From positions 62,001 through 126,000 of the forward strand of contig NZ_PYGI01000001.1 in the NCBI RefSeq assembly GCF_003014615.1: DNA of 64,000 nucleotides. The letters run 5' to 3'. This DNA comes from Marinobacterium halophilum (GTDB taxonomy: Bacteria; Pseudomonadota; Gammaproteobacteria; Pseudomonadales; Balneatricaceae). Of this stretch, positions 42,642 to 51,430 are shown piece by piece; positions within the stretch are counted from its first letter, which is position 1, and each line of letters starts with the position of its first letter. A model generated the notes under the pieces. It saw only the letters and a program-made list of their open reading frames with translations. It was not told where the DNA came from and did not search any database. Position numbers and translations under genes: made by a program.

Positions 42642-43610
42642 TTACTGCACGTTTTCGTTGTTCGTAAACATGCCTTCGAACAGAGCGGTCGACAGATAGC
42701 GTTCACCCGAATCCGGCAGAATCACGACGATCTGCTTGCCTGCATTTTCCGGCAATTGTGCCTGGCGCAGGGCCGCAGTCAGTGCGGCACCGCAGGAGAT
42801 GCCGCAGAGAATACCTTCCTTCTGCATCAGCTCGCGCGCGGTGTTGATCGCGTCATCATTACTGACCAGCTCCACGATATCGACCAGATCCAGGTCCAGG
42901 TTACGCGGCACAAAACCGGCACCAATCCCCTGAATCTTGTGCGGAGCCGGCTGTACGGTGTCACCGGCGAGTGTCTGGGAGATGACGGGCGAGTCTTCCG
43001 GCTCAACCGCAACACTGGTAATCGCCTTGCCTTCAGTCTGTTTGATGTAGCGGGATACACCGGTCAATGTGCCACCGGTGCCGACACCTGCCACGAAGAT
43101 ATCAACGCCCCCATCCGTGTCGCGCCAAATTTCGGGCCCGGTGGTCTGCTCATGAATGGCCGGGTTGGCCGGGTTTTCAAATTGCTGCAGCATCAGGTAG
43201 CTGTCGGGGTTCTCATCTGCCAGTTGCTGGGCCTTCTCGATCGCACCCTTCATGCCCTTGGCCGGTTCGGTCAGCACGATATCGGCACCCAACGCCTTCA
43301 TCAGTTTGCGGCGCTCCAGTGACATGGATGAGGGCATGGTCAGGGTTAGATTATAGCCTTTGGCGGCAGCGACAAACGCTAGTGCAATGCCGGTATTGCC
43401 ACTGGTCGGCTCGATCAGTGTCATGCCCGGTTTGAGACGTCCTTCCTGCTCGGCAGCCCAGATCATGTTGGCACCAATACGGCACTTGACCGAACCGGCG
43501 GGGTTGCGGGATTCGATCTTGGCGAACAGGTTGCCTGCCGGCCACAGGTGCTTCAGGCGCACCAGAGGTGTGTTGCCGATGGTCAGGGCATTGTCTTCAA
43601 AGATGTTCAT
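42642..43610 (-). CDS. cysK: Cysteine synthase A
   Basis: CysK makes L-cysteine from O-acetylserine and sulfide using pyridoxal phosphate. The 322-residue product starts [19 protein letters not shown] and has the PLP lysine K42 in NPAGSVKCR, the phosphate/substrate loop TSGNTG (about residues 69-74) and [14 protein letters not shown]. All catalytic elements are intact. The [14 protein letters not shown] version is typical of the gammaproteobacterial CysK branch. The 175-base upstream region is AT-rich and probably holds its promoter; a CysB site is expected from known biology but was not resolved. Confidence 0.96.
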   Translation of the reverse strand: MNIFEDNALTIGNTPLVRLKHLWPAGNLFAKIESRNPAGSVKCRIGANMIWAAEQEGRLKPGMTLIEPTSGNTGIALAFVAAAKGYNLTLTMPSSMSLERRKLMKALGADIVLTEPAKGMKGAIEKAQQLADENPDSYLMLQQFENPANPAIHEQTTGPEIWRDTDGGVDIFVAGVGTGGTLTGVSRYIKQTEGKAITSVAVEPEDSPVISQTLAGDTVQPAPHKIQGIGAGFVPRNLDLDLVDIVELVSNDDAINTARELMQKEGILCGISCGAALTAALRQAQLPENAGKQIVVILPDSGERYLSTALFEGMFTNNENVQ

Positions 43611-43785
43611 CTGCGGTAAACTCCAAAGCTGCTCTATGAATAGGTGAAACAGTAAGGTGTCGGAACGGACTTATGTCTCCTGCTTAACAGCAGGTATAGT
43701 CAGTATGTTCAGTGATACGCTACCATGCTGAATATTTTTACCATATTGTTATAAAAATTACAGGCTTTATTGCTGGGGGGTATAT

Positions 43786-44277
43786 GTGAATTGGTTGATG
43801 CAGCGTATTGCACCACTGATTAATGGCGTCGCCGGGCAGTTGTTTCATCTACCCTGCTTGCGCGCTTCCCGTCGCCGTCACCGTTTGGCCATGCGCCTCT
43901 ATCGCTGGGCCGCCGAGCACGGCAACCGTGCGGCACTGTCGACTTATGGCCATCTGTTGCACTTTCGCGGTGAGGATGTGGCCAGCCGTATTCAGGGTGG
44001 GATCTACCTGCAGCGCGCAGCGGACTTGGGGGATGCCAAGGCGCAGTATCAAATGGGGCGGATTTTTGAACAGGGCTTCGAGCACTACTTTCGAGCCGAT
44101 CCGATCAAGGCGCTGGCTTACTACCGTTTGGCGGGCGAGCAGCAGCATCCGCTGGCGGTCAAGCGGATGATTGCCGTGTATGACGAGGGGGCTTTAGGGG
44201 CCGTGATTGATCCGGCACGGGCAGAGTGCTGGCGCAATCGCCAGACACCGCTGCCCGTTCCTGACGTCAGGACTTGA
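43786..44277 (+). CDS. Sel1-like repeat protein
   Basis: A 163-residue protein with about three Sel1-like (TPR-related) repeats: LAMRLYRWAAEHGNRAALSTYGHL, IYLQRAADLGDAKAQYQMGRIFE, and KALAYYRLAGEQQHPLAVKRM, each given here in part. Sel1 repeats are protein-binding scaffolds. The gene starts at GTG 43786 behind GGGGGG (43773-43778). It has no obvious signal peptide. Its last 11 bases overlap the DUF4139 gene, which reads in the opposite direction. Confidence 0.85.
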   Translation: MNWLMQRIAPLINGVAGQLFHLPCLRASRRRHRLAMRLYRWAAEHGNRAALSTYGHLLHFRGEDVASRIQGGIYLQRAADLGDAKAQYQMGRIFEQGFEHYFRADPIKALAYYRLAGEQQHPLAVKRMIAVYDEGALGAVIDPARAECWRNRQTPLPVPDVRT

Positions 44278-45688
44278 TCAGTTTGGCCGTAAAGGTCAGT
44301 TGCATCTCTTCACCGGCTTTCAGGTCGAAGGTCCAGTCCAGTGTCGATGCAGTGGTTGCTTCAGGCTTGATACTGGCATCTTCAAGGGTGAACGGCATTG
44401 GCATCAAGGCGCTCAGGTTGAACGGCTTGATGCTGTCTGAACGGTTGCTCAGCTGTACACGGTAGCTGACTTCATAACCGTCGAATACCTTGCGAAACGC
44501 GGTCTGCGTATATTCCACACTCACATCAAAAGCGTCGCCCAGCTCTAAGCGTGCGGTGTCGCCGGTTGCCGTGGCCACCAAATGACTGCCACCGATGAAC
44601 TGCATCTGGCCTGAAGGATCGGGCCTGAATACACGGGCCTGGCCTGCAGGCAACGGTGTTTTGGCACCCATTACCTCGGGCGCGTCGAAGGTCAGGTGGA
44701 TGCGGGCCTTGCGTTGTTGTGGCGGCAGCTGCTGGTGGGCGGCGACCTGAATCTGCTGGTGGTAGCGGATCTCGGCCGGAATCTGTTCGCGGTTGATCAG
44801 CGGGATCTGCTTCTGTTGCTGATCATTGAGCGTCAATGGAGTGTCGATGGTGTAGAGGTGATAGTCCTGAACGCTGCTCGGTGCGTTCTGGCCACCAGCC
44901 TTGTCCATGGCCATTGCTGCCCGCATGACCCCTTCTGCCTGAGGATAGTGTGCAGGCTGATTGACCTTGCCCGCAAGCAGTTTGACATGTGCGTTCGGCC
45001 ACGCCTGACCGCTCTGGTTGTTCAGTGTGGCCAGCCCTTGCAGGCTGAGCGTTGTGCCATCCGTGTCCAGATTGATGACATAATCCATGTCCCAGCTCAG
45101 GCCGTTGGTCAGGTAGCGCAGTTGGGCTGAACCGGCCGTATTCAGGCCCTCACTGACAAAGGACAGTTGGGGCTTGAGCTGGTAGCCATCTGCTGGTGCG
45201 GGGAAGATGAAACGCCAGCCACTGTGATTCAGCGGCAGGGTTTCGATCTGACCCTCTGCATTTTCGATCAGCGCCTGCTGACCTTCCGCCTTGAGCAGGC
45301 GTACCTGCTGCAACGTCTCGGTGCCGGTGACACTGTTGAAGCGTGCCAGGGTGACGGTTTTGCCGCTGTGGCGACGCAACAGATCGCCGAGGCTCAGCAG
45401 GTTCTGTTCCAGGTTTTGCTCGATTACGGTACCGGCTCCGGCAATTTGCAGGGTTTGCGCCTGCATCTGCGGGCTGACGCCTTGCAGTACGACGCGGCTG
45501 TTGGCGTCAAGGCGAGGGATGCTCCGCTGTTCTTCTACCAGTGCCAGATTCTGCTGATAGAGTGTCAGGGTCAGATGTTGACGGGTGCTTTCGTCCAGAT
45601 AGTGCTCGGACGTGCTGGCTCCGGCGAAAGGCGCTGTCAGCAGCGCGAGGCTAAGCCCCAGGGTCTGTGTGTGTCGTGTATTCAGCAT
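44267..45688 (-). CDS. DUF4139 domain-containing secreted protein
   Basis: A 473-residue exported protein of unknown function. A signal peptide (1-24, ending FAGAST) is followed by the DUF4139 pattern: LTLYQQNLALVEEQRSI, NGLSWDMDYVINLD, LATLNNQSGQAWPNAHVKLLAG and a C-terminal LDWTFDLKAGEEMQLTFTAKL. The body is predicted beta-rich. Bacterial DUF4139 proteins are probably outer-surface or periplasmic. The gene starts 13 bases after the pseudokinase-sulfatase-modifier-like gene on the same strand and is likely its operon partner. Confidence 0.88.
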   Translation of the reverse strand: MLNTRHTQTLGLSLALLTAPFAGASTSEHYLDESTRQHLTLTLYQQNLALVEEQRSIPRLDANSRVVLQGVSPQMQAQTLQIAGAGTVIEQNLEQNLLSLGDLLRRHSGKTVTLARFNSVTGTETLQQVRLLKAEGQQALIENAEGQIETLPLNHSGWRFIFPAPADGYQLKPQLSFVSEGLNTAGSAQLRYLTNGLSWDMDYVINLDTDGTTLSLQGLATLNNQSGQAWPNAHVKLLAGKVNQPAHYPQAEGVMRAAMAMDKAGGQNAPSSVQDYHLYTIDTPLTLNDQQQKQIPLINREQIPAEIRYHQQIQVAAHQQLPPQQRKARIHLTFDAPEVMGAKTPLPAGQARVFRPDPSGQMQFIGGSHLVATATGDTARLELGDAFDVSVEYTQTAFRKVFDGYEVSYRVQLSNRSDSIKPFNLSALMPMPFTLEDASIKPEATTASTLDWTFDLKAGEEMQLTFTAKLIKS

Positions 45689-45701
45689 TGAAACGCTCTC
45701 C

Positions 45702-47807
45702 TTAGTGCATGCTGGCTGGCAGATCGAGTGCGACCCGGAATCCCCAGCTGTTGCGTGAGCTGTCCGCCGGATGCCGATAGCGGCTGGCCGGTCGGATCAG
45801 TCGCGGAATATCGAACCATGAGCCCCCGCGCATGACGCGCTGGTTGCAGCCACTGGCCTGCTCGGCACTGCCGTCCTTCGGTGCGTAACGGTAGTCTGCC
45901 TGATAGCAGTCCTGCACCCATTCATCCACATTGCCGCTCATGTCATACAGTCCCCATGGGTTGGCGCGCACACTGCCGACGGGGGCGGTTTGCTGGCCGT
46001 CCCAGGGCGATTGGCAGCCATCGCATACGGCAAAACCCTCCATGACCGTATCGCCCCACCAGAAGATTGACTCGGTGCCGGCGCGTGCGCTGTATTCCCA
46101 CTCGGCCTCGGTTGGCAGGCGATAGGGCTGTCCGGTCTGCTCGCTTAACCACTGGGTATAGGCCTGAGCCGCTTGCCAGCTGATGTTGATGACGGGGCGC
46201 TGTTCGCGTCCCCAGCCCTCATCGTCGGGCAGCTTGCGACCGGTACTGCGGGCAAAGTGATCATATTCGGCAAAGGTGACTTCGTGGCGCGACAGGGCAA
46301 AGCTGTGTGCAATCACCACTTCATGTACGGGTTGCTCGTTATCGTCTCCCAGGCCGTCAAGGTCGCCCATGCGAAAGCGCCCGGGAGGAATAATCACCAT
46401 CTGTGGACCGCGTATACCCTCGACAAGTTCATCCTGAAATACGGTTAAATTGGCCGCTGGCTGACGGGCTTCCCGCAGGGCGTCGGCTGCTTCAATCCGC
46501 TGCTCCGAAGGTGCTGTAGATGCAGGCGGTACAGGTTCCGCAGAGCGTGCCTGCAGCTCACGTTGCAGTTGCTCATGGGCCTGCTCCAGGGACTCGAACG
46601 CGGCCCGCAATTCACGGTTGTTCTTCACTTGGCTGAGTGCCTGACTGCTGACTGTATCCAGTTGCCCCTGAAACAGCAGCATGGCAGCCCAGGCACCGGC
46701 AACAAAGCCAACGATAAAGATCAGGCTGGCCAGCAGCCAGCGCCGCAGACGTGCGTTCAGCCATTGCAATGGATTGGGGAAGCGGCGTTTGTCGGGCACC
46801 GCTTCGTCTGCCCCCAATGGCTGTGCATCCGTGTTACTGCCCGGTTCGGTTGTCTGGGTGGCCACTTTGTCCGACGACGGCTCGGCAGCAGGCGACTCGG
46901 CTTGCTCGGTGGTCGAGGTATCCAGTGCGGCCACATCCGCGTCCGTCTCGGTGTCGGTCTCCGGCGTATACAGTGCCCGGATCAGGGCGATGGCACTGGT
47001 ATAGCGTTGCTCGGGGTCAGGGTTCAATGCAGTACGCAGGGCGCTCCACTGACGCTTGTCCAGTCCGGAAGGGGCCTTGAGTTCACGTTGGTAGCGAGAG
47101 GCTTCGGTATCATCGGCCTGGAACGCGGGTTTGCCGCTGTAAATCTCCCAAGCGATAACGGCGAGGGCATAAACATCAGCCTGCACGGTCAGCGCTTGCG
47201 GATGGAACGCCTCGGGAGCCTGGTAGCGTACATACTCCGGAGCCTGCGGCAGCAGTGCGTGCAGCGGTTCAATCAGATCTCTGAGGCCCTGCCCCAACAG
47301 CTTGACCCCGCCGCCGGTATTGAGAAAGACCAGATCAGGTGCCAGCATGCCGTGAGGAATACCTGCTTTGCGTTGGCTGTTATCCAGCGCTTTGGCCAGT
47401 TGAGTCAATAGTCCCTGTTTCTGTGTCGGGCTGAGCCGGACCGCCTGTTTGCGGCTCATCAGCTCGGACAGGTTTTGGCCGTTGAGGTGTTCGTAGGACA
47501 GGAATTCCAGGTTGCGCCAGCTGAAATAGCCATAGCAGGCTGCGATGTGCGGGTGCTGCAGTGCTGGCCGTAATCGAATGATGCGTTTACGGATCTTATC
47601 AGTGAGACCCGGGTGGCGGATAAGCTCAGGTCTCAGAATCAGCAGGCTGACTTCGGTCCGTGCGGCCGTGGAAATATCTTCAGCCAGCCAGATCGCGCCC
47701 AGAAAGTGCGTGCGCTGTAGCTGTACCAGCTGAAAACGGTGGTGTTCAGGGCCGATCACCAGCTCTTCCGTGAGTGCGGCGTAGGCGTTGTCTATCGGTG
47801 TTGTCAT
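45702..47807 (-). CDS. Membrane-anchored pseudokinase fused to FGE-sulfatase-like domain
   Basis: A 701-residue protein. Residues 25-280 have a Ser/Thr kinase outline: an APE motif (A197-P198-E199) and DVYALAVIAWEIYSG (D212). However, the HRDLKPxN loop reads HGMLAPDLV (D to M155, K to A157, N to L160), DFG is LLGQG, and no VAIK lysine is evident. It is therefore a pseudokinase. After an acidic linker and a membrane helix (about 357-378), a coiled coil leads to a formylglycine-generating-enzyme/PvdO fold (about 465-701: MVIIPPGRFRMGD, RLPTEAEWEYSARAG, MSGNVDEWVQDCY, GGSWFDIPRL, WGFRVALD). The catalytic cysteines expected after GGS(Y/W) are missing. The extracytoplasmic part may bind ligand or partner. 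Confidence 0.88.
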   Translation of the reverse strand: MTTPIDNAYAALTEELVIGPEHHRFQLVQLQRTHFLGAIWLAEDISTAARTEVSLLILRPELIRHPGLTDKIRKRIIRLRPALQHPHIAACYGYFSWRNLEFLSYEHLNGQNLSELMSRKQAVRLSPTQKQGLLTQLAKALDNSQRKAGIPHGMLAPDLVFLNTGGGVKLLGQGLRDLIEPLHALLPQAPEYVRYQAPEAFHPQALTVQADVYALAVIAWEIYSGKPAFQADDTEASRYQRELKAPSGLDKRQWSALRTALNPDPEQRYTSAIALIRALYTPETDTETDADVAALDTSTTEQAESPAAEPSSDKVATQTTEPGSNTDAQPLGADEAVPDKRRFPNPLQWLNARLRRWLLASLIFIVGFVAGAWAAMLLFQGQLDTVSSQALSQVKNNRELRAAFESLEQAHEQLQRELQARSAEPVPPASTAPSEQRIEAADALREARQPAANLTVFQDELVEGIRGPQMVIIPPGRFRMGDLDGLGDDNEQPVHEVVIAHSFALSRHEVTFAEYDHFARSTGRKLPDDEGWGREQRPVINISWQAAQAYTQWLSEQTGQPYRLPTEAEWEYSARAGTESIFWWGDTVMEGFAVCDGCQSPWDGQQTAPVGSVRANPWGLYDMSGNVDEWVQDCYQADYRYAPKDGSAEQASGCNQRVMRGGSWFDIPRLIRPASRYRHPADSSRNSWGFRVALDLPASMH

Positions 47808-47889
47808 GAGTCCAGTTTTTCCTTCTCCTGCTGACGACGACCGCAGTGCCTGCCGGCAGTCATGCGCAGCAGGCGGGCTGTGCGTCAGG

Positions 47890-48750
<861 letters not shown>

Positions 48751-48773
48751 TCACTGGCTGTATAAAAGCGTGA

Positions 48774-49178
48774 TTATAAGTCATCTGACGGAAAATGTGC
48801 CGCCTCGGCGTCAATCCATTCTAGAGCGCGTCGGTCGCGTTCCTCCTCGGGTGTCTGGTGCTGGTAAATACAGATCTGGCACAGTTGCTCCAGCATGCGA
48901 GCCCGGAACAATTGCTCCTGATCCGGGAAGGACAGCTGCAGTCGATATTGGCCTGGGCCATCGCGGTTACAGTCGACGACGCGGGCATCGATACTCAACT
49001 CATCGGTCAGAGCAGGTGCCTGAATGCGCAGCCATTTGCCGATAGGATAGTAGTGATGGCAGTGAAGGCTGAGGCCAAGTGAAAGGGAAGAGTCTGATGC
49101 CGAGGGTGCATTGATCAGCGGGCTTAATTCAAGTTCAATCTGTTCCGGGTGCTGCAAATAATGTTGTGGACCAATCAT
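48774..49178 (-). CDS. PilZ-like domain protein
   Basis: A 134-residue soluble protein that resembles degenerate PilZ domains. A beta-barrel-like core (SLSLGLSLHCHHYYPIGKWLRIQAPAL, given in part; then IDARVVDCNRDGPGQYRLQLSFPD) matches the RVVxC...G.Y.LGLxF pattern of PilZ. The c-di-GMP-binding RxxxR and DxSxxG motifs are not clear, so it may not bind the nucleotide. A GGDEF/EAL protein is encoded elsewhere in this window. The gene precedes kdsA by 35 bases on the same strand. Confidence 0.65.
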   Translation of the reverse strand: MIGPQHYLQHPEQIELELSPLINAPSASDSSLSLGLSLHCHHYYPIGKWLRIQAPALTDELSIDARVVDCNRDGPGQYRLQLSFPDQEQLFRARMLEQLCQICIYQHQTPEEERDRRALEWIDAEAAHFPSDDL

Positions 49179-49254
49179 AATCCCAACCTCAAACGCGCAA
49201 ATGACAATAGATACAGGTGTCGGCGTTTATGTTTATAGCTTGAGTGCATTTGAC

Positions 49255-50181
49255 TCAATTCGCCAGCAAAACTTCCAGAAATAGCCAGAAAAAGAGCAAT
49301 GTCAGGCTGAATCCTCCAGCGGAAATCCAGCGATAGCGCGCTATCAACCGGGTTTCATCATGGGTCGATAACAGGTACGGCATACGGGTTGTCTGCGGAT
49401 CAGCCAACACGTTCATGCTGGGCAGTTGATGCAGTGCCTGTTGCTGTGACAGGGCTTCCTGCTCGGCGGCCTGACGTGCGGCTTGCCATTCGTCAGCACT
49501 TATCTTGCCATTGCCGTCGTGATCAAACCGGGCCAGTAGTTGTTCCGGGTTCTGTTTCCAGCTGCGCAACAGGTCGCGTACGGTGCCGTTCATGTCCAGT
49601 TGGTCGCGGCCGCCTCCCACTGTCTGAAACTGTCCCAGTCCATAGAGCTTTTCGTGTTCGAAAATCAGTCTCTCGGTGAAGCGATAGCTGCCGTTGCCCG
49701 TCTGCATGCTGAAGAGTGCCGCCATGCCTTGAGCGTTCAAACTGCGCAGGTCTGGCATGGCGCTATGTCCGCGCCAGGTTTGTTTGTGTTCCGTGCTGAC
49801 TTCAGCGGCTTCCGGATCGATCAGGCAGGTGCCGGTGCCGTCGTTGATCTGGAACCAGTGGCTGGAGCGGCCGCTACGCACAGGGCGCCAGCGTTTACGC
49901 TCACCGTCGTCCAGTTCTTCCACTTTGTAGTCATACCAGACGCAGGGGCGCCCGGACAGCGGTGCGCTCAGCAGGCCATCCTCACCGGCAATGACATGGC
50001 CAATCAGCTCGACATACCCCTGAGGCGCTGAGCGAATACGGGCAGTGGGGGTATCGGCAATCAAACGGTAGCGGGCCATGCGGCTGAAGACGAACCAGAG
50101 AGCAGCCATCATGGCGGCCAGGCAGATGAGTGAAAACAGCAGCTTCTCACCGAAGGCGAGGGGGGCCAGATCCAGGAACAT
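49255..50181 (-). CDS. GIDE-domain membrane protein with EF-hand
   Basis: A 308-residue membrane protein with hydrophobic anchors at both ends (about residues 12-32 and 284-305). The region with ARIRSAPQGYVELIGHV, PLSGRPCVWYDYKVEE and a following WFQINDGTGTCLIDPEAAEV resembles the GIDE domain of E3-ligase-like proteins, common in bacterial membrane proteins. Residues about 217-228 are a canonical EF-hand loop, DHDGNGKISADE, so calcium binding is likely. It starts six bases after the lemA gene, a recurrent pairing. Function unknown; a membrane-stress or surface complex with LemA is a reasonable guess. Confidence 0.82.
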   Translation of the reverse strand: MFLDLAPLAFGEKLLFSLICLAAMMAALWFVFSRMARYRLIADTPTARIRSAPQGYVELIGHVIAGEDGLLSAPLSGRPCVWYDYKVEELDDGERKRWRPVRSGRSSHWFQINDGTGTCLIDPEAAEVSTEHKQTWRGHSAMPDLRSLNAQGMAALFSMQTGNGSYRFTERLIFEHEKLYGLGQFQTVGGGRDQLDMNGTVRDLLRSWKQNPEQLLARFDHDGNGKISADEWQAARQAAEQEALSQQQALHQLPSMNVLADPQTTRMPYLLSTHDETRLIARYRWISAGGFSLTLLFFWLFLEVLLAN

Positions 50182-50187
50182 GGGGGA

Positions 50188-50766
50188 TCAGCCGAACAGC
50201 TGCTGCATATCGACATCAGCCTTTTCGGCGTCCTCGAACTCCAGCAGTTCGGCAGCCTTGAAACCATAACGCCTGGCAATGATGACATCGGGGAACTGTT
50301 CGATGCGGACGTTGAGGTGGTTAACCGAGTCGTTGTAATACTCGCGTCGGTCGGCAATACCCGACTCAAGACCGGTGATACGGCTGCGCAGGTGATGGAA
50401 GCTGTCACTGGCGGTCAGGTCGGGGTAGTCCTCGGCGACGGCAAACAGGTTGCCCAGGCCAACGCGCAGTTGAGTTTCAGCACGCCCGAGTGCGCCAACA
50501 TCGCCCTGTTCGCGGGCCGATGCCACGGCCGAGCGCGCCTCGATCACGGCTGTCAGGGTTTTCTGCTCGTAGCCCATGTGCTGTTTACAGGTTTCCACCA
50601 GCTTGGGTAGCTCATCATGGCGCTGTTTGAGCAGAACATCGATATTGGCCCAGGCGCGGGTTACACCGTGCTTGAGCCGGATCAGATGATTGTAGAGGGA
50701 GATGAAGTAGAGCGCGGCGACAACGATTACCGCCAGCAAAACGATCAGAGTGGTATCCATGGGCAC
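50188..50766 (-). CDS. LemA family protein
   Basis: A 192-residue membrane-anchored protein of the LemA family. A single N-terminal helix (about residues 5-25) precedes the helical domain with SLYNHLIRLKHGVTRAWANIDVLLKQRHDELPKLVE and the final FPDVIIARRYGFKAAELLEFED, the usual LemA signatures. Its role is unknown in most bacteria; it is an envelope protein with an extracytoplasmic four-helix bundle. It is followed after six bases by the GIDE/EF-hand gene and is probably co-transcribed with it. Confidence 0.94.
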   Translation of the reverse strand: MPMDTTLIVLLAVIVVAALYFISLYNHLIRLKHGVTRAWANIDVLLKQRHDELPKLVETCKQHMGYEQKTLTAVIEARSAVASAREQGDVGALGRAETQLRVGLGNLFAVAEDYPDLTASDSFHHLRSRITGLESGIADRREYYNDSVNHLNVRIEQFPDVIIARRYGFKAAELLEFEDAEKADVDMQQLFG

Positions 50767-50820
50767 CTCGACAGAATCCTTGCAACACTATATCGCGTTA
50801 ATCTGACCGCGTATGGCGGT

Positions 50821-51030
50821 TCAGATACCGCCGCCTTCGATCATTTCGACCACCAGCGTTTTGATCAGGAATGCCGCCAGCCCAAGCCCTAAGGCAAAAA
50901 ACAGAATGAACGTGCCGAAGCGGCCTGCATTCGACTTCTTGGCCAGATCGTAAATGATGAAAAAGATGGCACCGGCGAATACGGCCAGGCCCACATTAAG
51001 CATGATGGCTTCCATCTCGGCGAGACGCAT
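50821..51030 (-). CDS. DUF2788 family membrane protein
   Basis: A 69-residue inner-membrane protein with two helices flanking a conserved basic loop (IIYDLAKKSNAGRFGTFILFFALGLG, given in two parts: IIYDLAKKSNAGRFG and TFILFFALGLG). This pattern fits DUF2788. Function unknown. AGGAGG lies nine bases upstream on the minus strand. It is separated from lemA by 54 bases and from the upstream regulator gene by 84 bases. Confidence 0.88.
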   Translation of the reverse strand: MRLAEMEAIMLNVGLAVFAGAIFFIIYDLAKKSNAGRFGTFILFFALGLGLAAFLIKTLVVEMIEGGGI

Positions 51031-51114
51031 TGAAAAACCTCCTGATTAAATGGCGAGCAGATAATACCGCAAACGGCGGGTGACACCTACTGCTCGTTAG
51101 TGGGGGGCGCTGAT

Positions 51115-51306
51115 TCAGCGCAGGCTGTCGTCCTTGCCGAAGACCTCATCCTGCCATTCGGAGCCGAGCTCCGTTTCAATGAAGTCGCGGATGAATTTAC
51201 GCACCATCTGTGAGGGCGTGACATCGTGCTGGTTGCACAAGCGCTCGAATACAGCCTTTTTTTTCGGGTCGATCAGCAGGGTCAGGCGTGCAGTACGGTT
51301 TTCCAT
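51115..51306 (-). CDS. Ribbon-helix-helix (CopG-like) regulator
   Basis: A 63-residue protein with the ribbon-helix-helix pattern: a beta strand TARLTLLIDPKKKAVFERL followed by two helices (DVTPSQMVRKFIRDFIETELG). Such dimeric proteins bind palindromic DNA through the strands. It is divergent from the SulP transporter gene, and the 124-base region between contains two perfect palindromes. It is therefore a candidate repressor of itself and of the transporter. No toxin partner is adjacent. Regulatory targets are inferred. Confidence 0.85.
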   Translation of the reverse strand: MENRTARLTLLIDPKKKAVFERLCNQHDVTPSQMVRKFIRDFIETELGSEWQDEVFGKDDSLR

Positions 51307-51351
51307 GAAGCTCCCTCAGAACAGGTAAATCGGTGTGACATTCAACTATAT

Positions 51352-51383
51352 GTTAATAATATTAACATTGAATCATATATGAT
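51352..51383. promoter_or_regulatory. Paired AT-rich palindromes between regulator and sulP gene
   Basis: GTTAATAATATTAAC (51352-51366) is a perfect 15-base palindrome and ATCATATATGAT (51372-51383) a perfect 12-base one. They lie side by side in the divergent region between the ribbon-helix-helix gene and the SulP gene, where both promoters must be. They are good operator candidates for the small regulator. Promoter elements overlap but could not be fixed. Confidence 0.55.
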
Positions 51384-51430
51384 CAACCGTTAATGTACAT
51401 TGTCCCCGTACACGAACAGGATGGTTCATC

